DNA from: a virus
IMG/VR virus record: IMGVR_UViG_3300042391_000288
Span: 1 to 30,185 of that record
Length of the DNA stretch: 30,185 bases
Reading direction: 5' to 3' (one strand)
Shown one piece after another: positions 23,712 to 30,185 of the stretch; the stretch's first letter is position 1, and every line of letters starts with the position of its first letter. The notes beneath the pieces were generated by a model. The model was not told the DNA's origin and did no database searches. It saw only the letters and a list, made by a program, of their open reading frames with translations. The translations under genes were made by a program, and so were the position numbers.

Positions 23712-26029
23712 TGTCTTATAAATTAAATTATACCGATACAGCTGCTAACCCTAATCCAATTACAGTACCTGATCAAGATCTTAATACTACATCTACGGAC
23801 TTAACATTTGTTGGCAAGAACTTTCCAGGATACTCTCAAAGTATCGGAGAAAATTTTCTACACCTGTTGGAAAATTTTGCATCTGCTACCGCCCCTACAA
23901 AGGCAATAGCCGGGCAATTATGGTACGATACTACAACAAATAAAAATCAATTAAAAGTTTATGATGGTGTTAAATGGTCCGAAGCTGGTAATGTAAAGAA
24001 GGGTTCGACAAAACCTACACCGACAAACAGTATTGCAGGTGATCTATGGGCTGATACTGCAAACCAACAGTTATATCTCTACACTGGTTCAATATGGGTA
24101 CTAGTAGGTCCTCAGTTTAGCGAAGGTACTGCCTCAGGTCTCAAAGCCGAAACGGTTATAGATAGAAGTACAAATACTCCTAAAGTTATTTTAGTATTCT
24201 ATGCATCCGGTGCTCCCGTAGTTATTATTAGCAAGGATGCATTTACACCAAAATCTACTATTAGTGGATTTGAAACTATTAAGCAAGGTATAAGTTTATC
24301 AACTGATGACTTCGATGGCGATGGTATAGTATTAAACAAATTTTGGGGAACTAGCGAAAAAGCAGATGCATTAGTCATTGGTAATAGTATTGTCCCCGCT
24401 GGCAACTTTTTACGCAGTGATTCAGTAAGTACAACAAATTTTACAATTAATATTAGAAACGGTTCAGGATTAGTAATCGGCGATAGTTTACAAACATCAC
24501 TGACTTCATCGGGTTCCGGAGCAATTTTAAATCACAAAACAACTAATTCGCCTATTATTTTACAACAAGGTGGCAGCAGTGTTTTAACCATCCTTAATCA
24601 AAAGGTCGGTATTAATAAAACTGATAATTTATCTGCTGCGTTAGATGTTACAGGTGATGCGTTAATTAGCGGATCGATCGCTAGTGCCAGCTTAACTACT
24701 AGTAACAACGTGTCAGTTGGTAGCGCACTAACTGTTACTAATACATTAACAGTTGGCGGAATATCTACAGTTAAGAACATATTACCTAATGCTGTAGGTG
24801 ACTATGACATTGGATCAACTACTCGTAAATTTAAAAACGTATATTCGGAAAATTTGTATGGATCGGAGTTCTACGGACACTTTAACGGTGATATAACAGG
24901 TTCGGTGTTGGGGACAGCATCGAGTTTATTCAACACTGTTAACTTCTCCATTGCTGGTGACATGATTTCGGGTATAGAAACTTTTAACGGCACAGGCGAT
25001 GTTACTTTAAATGTTGTAGTTAACGAAGATATCATTAGCGGCAAATTAGCACTATCGTCGGACGATACTAGGACGGCAGATAGATTTTTAGTATTAAGTA
25101 ATAAGTTTGGTACACTAAGAAGTATCAACAAAGAAACATTATTTTCAACAGCAGGTACAGTACCGGCAGGTTCGATCATGCCATATACTGGTGACACTCC
25201 ACCGCCTGGTTACTTATTCTGTGACGGTAGTGAACAAAGTCGGGGATTGTATTCTGAACTTTTTGCAGTCATAGGTTACAAATTTAAAGCTGTGGAAACA
25301 TTAGTTGGATATCAAACATTTGCATTGCCTGACCTACGTGGTCGATTCCCGTTGGGTAGAGACAACATGGATAATGGCAACGAAGTTAATGTTCAAATTT
25401 CTGCAACGGCTGCAACTAGATTAGCTATTACAGCATTAGCAGCAATTCAAGCTACATTTGTTGTCAAAGACGGCACGCCCCCAAGTCCTGGCGCCCCTGG
25501 CACTACAAATGGTCCTTTCCAACCTGGTAAAACAATAACAGGTACAGGACTAGACGGCACAGCAACAATTACTTCAGTAACTCCTAACACACCGTCTGCG
25601 GGCTTTTCAACTATTGTAGTTGCTATGCCAGCACAGACAGTAACATACCCTGCAGCATCGGGCCTAGTGTTAGTTTCAATAGGTACAATAGACAGCGGTG
25701 GCGGAACAGCATCTCGAGTTTCTAGTGCATCGGCACTGGGATTTGCTGGAGGAACAGACGACATAACAATCGGACAAAGTAACTTACCAGATCACACCCA
25801 TGATTTAAAAGACAGTGTTGGTAACCAATACACTGCAATTCGAAATACTACTGGAGCTGTGCCGGAACCTGAAGTTATTACTGGTAGTATACACTTTACC
25901 AGTGGAGCAGGACACTTGTTAAAAAACAGCGGTGGCATTAGTACTGCAGGTGCATTAGGTCAATCTATAGACACTATGAATCCGTATCAAACAATCAACT
26001 ATATTATATTCACTGGTAGGATCATCTAA
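23711..26029 (+). CDS. Short tail fibre-like adhesin with phage collar domain (gp12-like tip)
   Basis: A 772-residue receptor-binding fibre. Residues 1-230 form the N-terminal domain shared with the next two fibres: 'GENFLHLLENFASATAPTKA', two 'GxLWxDT...LYxY' units and 'NKFWGTSEKADAL'. A shaft of T/S/V/N-rich strands follows (about 230-440), including 'IGSTTRKFKNVYSENLYG'. Residues about 482-557 are a phage tail collar domain: 'AGSIMPYTGDTPPPGYLFCD' and 'FALPDLRGRFPLGRDNM'. Residues 559-656 are an insertion not expected in this family. The tip then resumes with 'GGGTASRV' and 'LPDHTHDL', whose His695-Thr-His697 matches the metal-binding HxH of T4 gp12 tips, and ends 'MNPYQTINYIIFTGRII'. A GAGGT site lies 6 bases before the start. 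Confidence 0.82.
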   Translation: MSYKLNYTDTAANPNPITVPDQDLNTTSTDLTFVGKNFPGYSQSIGENFLHLLENFASATAPTKAIAGQLWYDTTTNKNQLKVYDGVKWSEAGNVKKGSTKPTPTNSIAGDLWADTANQQLYLYTGSIWVLVGPQFSEGTASGLKAETVIDRSTNTPKVILVFYASGAPVVIISKDAFTPKSTISGFETIKQGISLSTDDFDGDGIVLNKFWGTSEKADALVIGNSIVPAGNFLRSDSVSTTNFTINIRNGSGLVIGDSLQTSLTSSGSGAILNHKTTNSPIILQQGGSSVLTILNQKVGINKTDNLSAALDVTGDALISGSIASASLTTSNNVSVGSALTVTNTLTVGGISTVKNILPNAVGDYDIGSTTRKFKNVYSENLYGSEFYGHFNGDITGSVLGTASSLFNTVNFSIAGDMISGIETFNGTGDVTLNVVVNEDIISGKLALSSDDTRTADRFLVLSNKFGTLRSINKETLFSTAGTVPAGSIMPYTGDTPPPGYLFCDGSEQSRGLYSELFAVIGYKFKAVETLVGYQTFALPDLRGRFPLGRDNMDNGNEVNVQISATAATRLAITALAAIQATFVVKDGTPPSPGAPGTTNGPFQPGKTITGTGLDGTATITSVTPNTPSAGFSTIVVAMPAQTVTYPAASGLVLVSIGTIDSGGGTASRVSSASALGFAGGTDDITIGQSNLPDHTHDLKDSVGNQYTAIRNTTGAVPEPEVITGSIHFTSGAGHLLKNSGGISTAGALGQSIDTMNPYQTINYIIFTGRII
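25385..25678 (+). other. 98-codon insertion within the collar/tip of the fibre
   Basis: Residues 559-656 lie between the collar signature 'GRFPLGRDNMDNGNE' and the 'IGTIDSGGGTASRV' segment, which usually follow each other closely. The insertion is Ala/Thr/Pro/Gly-rich, with 'PPSPGAPGTTNGPFQPG' and alternating beta-type strands. It begins and ends in frame. It is a candidate exposed receptor-contact loop. Confidence 0.5.
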
Positions 26030-28899
26030 TGACTTATAAGATTAACAAAACAGATGGCAGTTTACTAGTAGAAGTTATTGATAACGAAATCAACACTTCT
26101 GCTGCTGATATTGCTCTAATAGGAAAAAACGTCTCGGGCTTCGGCGAATACATTAATGAAAATTTTATCAAACTGTTAGAAAATTTTGCAGCAACTAGCG
26201 AACCTAATAATCCTATTGCAGGCCAAATATGGTTTGATACTAGTGAAAATAGATTAAAAGTATATGACGGCAATGGTTTTAGAATTGGAAGCGGCCCAAT
26301 TGTATCAGGTACCGCTCCGTTAAATCCTATACAAGGCGACTTTTGGATTGATAGTGAAGAAAAACAGTTGTATTTTTATGACGGTACTGATAGAAAACTA
26401 GCCGGCCCGATCTACAAAGAGAGTCAGGGTATTAGTGGGTTTCAAGTTGAAACAATATCTGATACAGCAGGCAATCGTCGAGCCGTTGTTGTACTTTACG
26501 TTGCTGATAAAATATTGGGAGTGTTTAGTAAACACGAAGAATTTACACCAGCAGCTGGCTCACTTAATCCGTCAGACTTTACTGGAAATGTTAAAACTGG
26601 ATTCACCCCGGGTACATTAGCTGGATTTAAATTTCATGCAAGAGCTGCAAGTGCAGATGCCCTAGTAGACACATTAGGTGATTTAAAAACAGCCAACAGT
26701 TTTGTTAGTACAGAAGCCAGCGGCGGCAGTACTAGTATGTACAGAACATTGTCAATATTAAATAACGAGCCGCTTAAACTAGGTGCCGGCCTTGAAAATA
26801 CTGTAACAGTAACAGACTCGTTATTCCAAATTCGCAGTAATGTTACACCTGCATCTGGTGAGCCTGGACAAGAATTTCAAATTGTAACACGAGATAGTAC
26901 TGGTGCATCGTCGTATGCATTAGTAATTCAAACAGAAGATACTATAAAACGAGTTGGTATATTTACTGACGCTCCGGCAACTACGCTCGACGTTAACGGT
27001 TCTGCTACAATTCGTGGTGACTTAACTGTTATAGGTGATACTACTACTATCACAGCTACTGAATTAAACATATCTGATAAAAATATCACACTAGCTGCAG
27101 GTAATACGTTAGATGCTATAGCAAATGGCGGAGGCATCACACTTAACGGTCTTACTGATAAAACATTCAATTGGATTGATTCAACTGACAGTTGGACTAG
27201 TAATCAGCATATTGATTTAGCATCAATTACTAAAGATTATAAGATTGGCGGCTCTACAGTATTAAGTTACAACTCGCTAGGTACAGGTATAACAACTTCT
27301 TATCTTACTAGTGTGGGTACATTAACAAGTTTACAAGTTGACAACGTAAACATTAACGGCAATACTATTAGTTCAACTTCTGGCGATATTAGAATTATAC
27401 CAGCTGGTATCAGCCGAGTAGACTTTAAAGGCACTAGGGTCATCCCTACTATCCTAACAGGAATTCAAACACCTTCTGGCCCAACAGATGCAGCCACAAA
27501 AGGATACGTTGATGCAGCTGTGCCGGCAGATTGGATATTACTACCAAATTTATCTGTTGCACCTATTTTTGGAAATATATATCAAGCTGAAGTATCTGAT
27601 AGGTTTATTGTTGATACACTAACTAGTGGTGAGGTTAAGATCACATTGCCTCAAAATGCTGTTGATGGCGACCTTGTTAGATTTATTGACGCTAAGGGTA
27701 ATTTTGGTACAAGTAGTTTAATTATTCGACGATACAGATCTGTTAAAACAGATGTTGGTGACTTCGGTGGCGGAGTTTCCAGTCTTACCGAAGTTGGTAC
27801 ATATAACAACGGCGGCGATGGACTAGCAACAACTTCGGACGGTGCAGGTACTGGCCTTACAGTTAGTATTACTACTACAGATTTAGGCGATACATACACT
27901 CCTCTCAATACTACAATTGAAATTATTAATCAAGGTGATGGGTATGCTAGCGGTGAAGAAATTACAGTAGCAGGAGCAGACATCGGTGGCGGATCTGATT
28001 TAATTTTTGTGCTTGATATGCATAAAATACTAAATGCAAACTTAGATTTAGAAGTTAACGACCCTGATGCTGCGTTTGGTTTAATTTTTGTTGACTCTAC
28101 TAACAACTGGAAATTTGCAGAAACTACAGTATTGCCCGTAGAAATATCAGTTGCTGTTGTTGGCACGCTAACTGGCAATGTTATCTCAACTAATACTGAT
28201 ACTACTATATTAAATACTAGTAACCCTGTTGCGGTGTTTACTGGTAATGTTACCGGAGATGTCACTGGGGATCTTACAGGAACTGCTGACCAAGCAGATG
28301 CTGTATATGCAGCTGTTGGATCAAGTACAAACAGTAATTTTAGTCTTCCGTACATTACCGCAACATCTGGATATCTTGAACTTAAAACAGATCCTAATTT
28401 ACTGTTTAATCCTAGTACAAATACACTTACAACTGATTATATTTCAGCACCGTTTGGTATTACTGGACCGTTGACAGGTAACGTTACAGGCGGAGCATTG
28501 ACAGTTTCGGGAACTAGCAGCCTAACACTATCATCAGGTACTAATTCAATACTTGTTCGTTCAGGCAATAGTGGTATTAGATTAAGTTCTTTTACAAATG
28601 ATGGTCTTCAAGAACAGTATAACATACAAATAAACCCTGCTACCAACGACACCTTGCGTCCAACTACTTTGTTGTACGGTAATGTAGAAGTTGTTAATAT
28701 CCCAACTCCAGGCGCCCCTGGCCCTACATCATTCGGATCGTCCTTCAAATTACCTACGTACACTAATGCACAATTAGCAGCTAGAACTCTAAACCAATTA
28801 AACTATGGTGAATTAATTTACAATAGTGATACTAATCAAATTAGAGCGTTTATCGACGACGGTAGCGGCACAACAGGCATCTGGGTTACTTTGAATTAA
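26029..28899 (+). CDS. Long modular tail fibre protein
   Basis: A 956-residue fibre. Residues 1-230 are homologous to the N-terminus of the preceding and following fibres ('NENFIKLLENFAATSEPNNP', 'AGQIWFDTS', 'GDFWIDSEEKQLYFY'). The shaft includes 'TTLDVNGSATIRGDLTVIGD', 'ISDKNITLAAGN' and 'PTDAATKGYVDAAV', all common in marine T4-like fibres. A glycine-rich module with 'INQGDGYASGEEITV' (about 630-665) resembles modules in the giant protein. The C-terminus 'KLPTYTNAQLAARTLNQLNY' and 'GELIYNSDTNQIRAF' is a frequent end module of marine phage fibres and may act in trimerisation. No collar domain is present. The start lies in a TAATG overlap with the preceding fibre, with GTAGGA about 9 bases upstream. 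It is likely a host-recognition fibre or its baseplate-proximal part. Confidence 0.8.
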   Translation: MTYKINKTDGSLLVEVIDNEINTSAADIALIGKNVSGFGEYINENFIKLLENFAATSEPNNPIAGQIWFDTSENRLKVYDGNGFRIGSGPIVSGTAPLNPIQGDFWIDSEEKQLYFYDGTDRKLAGPIYKESQGISGFQVETISDTAGNRRAVVVLYVADKILGVFSKHEEFTPAAGSLNPSDFTGNVKTGFTPGTLAGFKFHARAASADALVDTLGDLKTANSFVSTEASGGSTSMYRTLSILNNEPLKLGAGLENTVTVTDSLFQIRSNVTPASGEPGQEFQIVTRDSTGASSYALVIQTEDTIKRVGIFTDAPATTLDVNGSATIRGDLTVIGDTTTITATELNISDKNITLAAGNTLDAIANGGGITLNGLTDKTFNWIDSTDSWTSNQHIDLASITKDYKIGGSTVLSYNSLGTGITTSYLTSVGTLTSLQVDNVNINGNTISSTSGDIRIIPAGISRVDFKGTRVIPTILTGIQTPSGPTDAATKGYVDAAVPADWILLPNLSVAPIFGNIYQAEVSDRFIVDTLTSGEVKITLPQNAVDGDLVRFIDAKGNFGTSSLIIRRYRSVKTDVGDFGGGVSSLTEVGTYNNGGDGLATTSDGAGTGLTVSITTTDLGDTYTPLNTTIEIINQGDGYASGEEITVAGADIGGGSDLIFVLDMHKILNANLDLEVNDPDAAFGLIFVDSTNNWKFAETTVLPVEISVAVVGTLTGNVISTNTDTTILNTSNPVAVFTGNVTGDVTGDLTGTADQADAVYAAVGSSTNSNFSLPYITATSGYLELKTDPNLLFNPSTNTLTTDYISAPFGITGPLTGNVTGGALTVSGTSSLTLSSGTNSILVRSGNSGIRLSSFTNDGLQEQYNIQINPATNDTLRPTTLLYGNVEVVNIPTPGAPGPTSFGSSFKLPTYTNAQLAARTLNQLNYGELIYNSDTNQIRAFIDDGSGTTGIWVTLN

Positions 28900-28920
28900 A
28901 AGAAATAAGATGCGTTTTAC

Positions 28921-28944
28921 ACTAAATACAAATAGATTGAGGGG
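28921..28944 (+). promoter_or_regulatory. Weak late-promoter-like ACTAAATA and strong ribosome site GAGGGG
   Basis: The 54-base gap before the last gene contains ACTAAATA (28921-28928), a 6 of 8 match to the T4 late consensus. It also holds TTGAGGGG at 28937-28944, 9 bases before the ATG. The ribosome site is convincing. The promoter is only tentative. No terminator hairpin was seen in the gap. Confidence 0.35.
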
Positions 28945-28953
28945 TTAAAGAAT

Positions 28954-30185
28954 ATGCCTTATAGCGTTGACAGATACAGTGTTCCGACAACTTACGTAGT
29001 TGAAGACGGTACAATTGACAGCAGTTTAGATATCAAATTAATTGGTAAAAACTATGCCGGCTACGGTGAAGTTCAAAACGAGAATTTTTTACATTTATTA
29101 GAAAATTTTGCGGGTACAGCAGCACCACCTCGCCCTATAGCTGGACAAGTTTGGTACGATTCTGCAACAAAAAAATTAAAATTTTATGATTCATCGTCAA
29201 CACGATGGAAACCAACAGGCGGAGCCGAAGTAGCTACTACAGCACCAGCTGGCCTTACCAAGGGCGACTTTTGGTATGATTCTGCAAATAAACAGGTGTA
29301 TGTATATGATGAAACAGACTACATACTGATAGGCCCGCAAGGTGTCGCCGGTTTAGGCACAACCGAAATGAAATCACGTATTGTTACTGATAATGCTACT
29401 GGTGCAAATCACGGTATTATTACAGCATTAGTTGATGGCGCGGCAATTTTTATTATTTCAACAGACGAATTTACTTTAAGCACAATTAGTGCTCAAGATT
29501 TTCCGGGATTTTCTGCAATTAAGAAAGGCATTACACTAGTAGATACTGGTACTTCCGGAGCAACAACTGGAAATTTAAGTCCTGTAGCAAAACTATGGGG
29601 AACATCATCAGCGGCTCTTGGCCTTGTTAATGCTAGCGGTAACGTATTGACCTTTGCAGATTTTGTTCAAACTGGTGACTACGGTAGTTTCTTAGATGCA
29701 GGTTTTGCGGTAGGTACTGGTTCTGATAAACTTATTGTTAAGATTGATACCGACGGTGAAACATCTATTATTAGAACTGCAACTGGCAGTGGTGCATTAA
29801 AACTTCAGACATATTCTGGAGATTTATTAAATCCATATACTCCATTAAAGTTACTAGGACAACATGTGCTTCCGGGTGTAGACGAAACAAATGACCTAGG
29901 TTCTGCTTCTATTAAATTTAGAAATCTATATGCTAAAACTATATACGGTGATGGCGCAAACATAACTGATTTAAGTGCAACTCAGCTAACTTCAGGAACT
30001 GTACCTGCAGCTAGATTGGCAGGTTCATACACAATTAATATTAACGGTTCGGCAAGTTCAGCAACTACCGCAACTACCGCAACACAAGCAAATAGTTTAC
30101 TATATGACGGTGTATATAGAACAGCTGCTGTTGATACAGCAAGTACTGGAACAGCTTTTTCGGTTGCTGTCCGTGATGCCGACGG
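28954..30185 (+). CDS. Third paralogous tail fibre, 3'-partial
   Basis: The open frame runs from the ATG at 28954 to the window edge without a stop, giving at least 410 residues. It begins 'MPYSVDRYSVPTTYVVEDG' and carries the same N-terminal domain as the two preceding fibres: 'NENFLHLLENFAGTAAPPRP', 'AGQVWYDSATKKLKFY', 'GDFWYDSANKQVYVY' and 'KLWGTSSAALGLV'. A shaft follows with 'DLGSASIKFRNLYAKTIYGD', 'LTSGTVPAARLAGSY' and an ATTATTATQA run. The last visible residues (from 388, 'YRTAAVDTASTGTAF') align with residues 141 onward of the 307-residue protein. The missing end therefore probably contains a DLAE-type C-terminal domain. The start is supported by GAGGGG 9 bases upstream. Function: host-adsorption fibre attached to the baseplate like its paralogues. 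Confidence 0.8.
   Translation, partial: MPYSVDRYSVPTTYVVEDGTIDSSLDIKLIGKNYAGYGEVQNENFLHLLENFAGTAAPPRPIAGQVWYDSATKKLKFYDSSSTRWKPTGGAEVATTAPAGLTKGDFWYDSANKQVYVYDETDYILIGPQGVAGLGTTEMKSRIVTDNATGANHGIITALVDGAAIFIISTDEFTLSTISAQDFPGFSAIKKGITLVDTGTSGATTGNLSPVAKLWGTSSAALGLVNASGNVLTFADFVQTGDYGSFLDAGFAVGTGSDKLIVKIDTDGETSIIRTATGSGALKLQTYSGDLLNPYTPLKLLGQHVLPGVDETNDLGSASIKFRNLYAKTIYGDGANITDLSATQLTSGTVPAARLAGSYTININGSASSATTATTATQANSLLYDGVYRTAAVDTASTGTAFSVAVRDAD
30061..30083 (+). repeat. Short 9-base tandem repeat in fibre gene
   Basis: GCAACTACC is present twice in tandem and is followed by a partial third copy, GCAAC. It encodes an Ala-Thr-Thr run in the fibre shaft. It is a small possible slippage site that keeps the frame. 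Confidence 0.7.

Noticed and set aside
27930-28355. Open frame of 141 codons on the minus strand
   Set aside because: It is antisense to the long fibre shaft, rich in Pro/Ser/Val from Gly/Thr codons, with no supporting context.
28900-28953. Terminator in the gap before the last fibre gene
   Set aside because: I could find no stem-loop followed by a T run.
1-30185. tRNA genes, CRISPR arrays, insertion sequences, toxin-antitoxin or defence genes
   Set aside because: Coding sequence of structural genes fills almost the whole window, and none of these features was recognisable on either strand.

Overview
The window is a continuous block of late structural genes from a T4-like contractile-tailed phage (myovirus). 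All genes lie on the + strand and are packed with overlaps or gaps of at most about 54 bases. The base composition is AT-rich. The gene order (hub, gp5, gp25, gp6, a very large protein in the gp7 position, then several modular fibres with a shared N-terminus) resembles that of marine T4-like phages of cyanobacteria and SAR11-type hosts. I infer an aquatic phage, probably uncultured, and the host cannot be named from this window. I saw no tRNA, CRISPR, integrase, IS element or host-type gene.

Positions 1-3060 hold the central hub and spike: a hub-like protein cut by the left edge, a gp5-type OB-fold/beta-helix spike with no recognisable lysozyme domain, and gp25. Positions 3114-6563 encode gp6, much longer than T4 gp6 and carrying a calcium-loop-like motif. 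A NATAAATA late-promoter match lies in front of gp6.

Positions 6563-21292 are one uninterrupted frame of 4909 codons (about 540 kDa), half of the window. It looks like a gp7-type wedge protein. Conserved aromatic and helical core blocks are separated by inserted beta modules: a cupredoxin-like domain lacking most copper ligands, two carbohydrate-binding-like modules, a seven-bladed FG-GAP-type propeller, 'HGL' modules, G-x-G-Y modules and at least seven 'NG..L..G.DY' repeats. No separate gp8, gp9, gp10 or gp11 is recognisable in the window.

Positions 21294-30185 form the fibre region: two small repeat-rich fibre-type proteins, a conserved 203-residue protein of unknown role, and three tandem fibres with a homologous N-terminal attachment domain. 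The first fibre ends in a T4 gp12-like collar with an HTH metal-binding motif and a 98-residue insertion. The second has a long modular shaft. The third is cut by the right edge and is just entering a domain shared with the 307-residue protein. A second NATAAATA match precedes the 307-residue gene.

Together the genes would build the baseplate from spike to wedges and the adsorption fibres attached to it. The most noteworthy items are the giant modular wedge protein with its embedded propeller and the signs of module exchange among the fibre genes.
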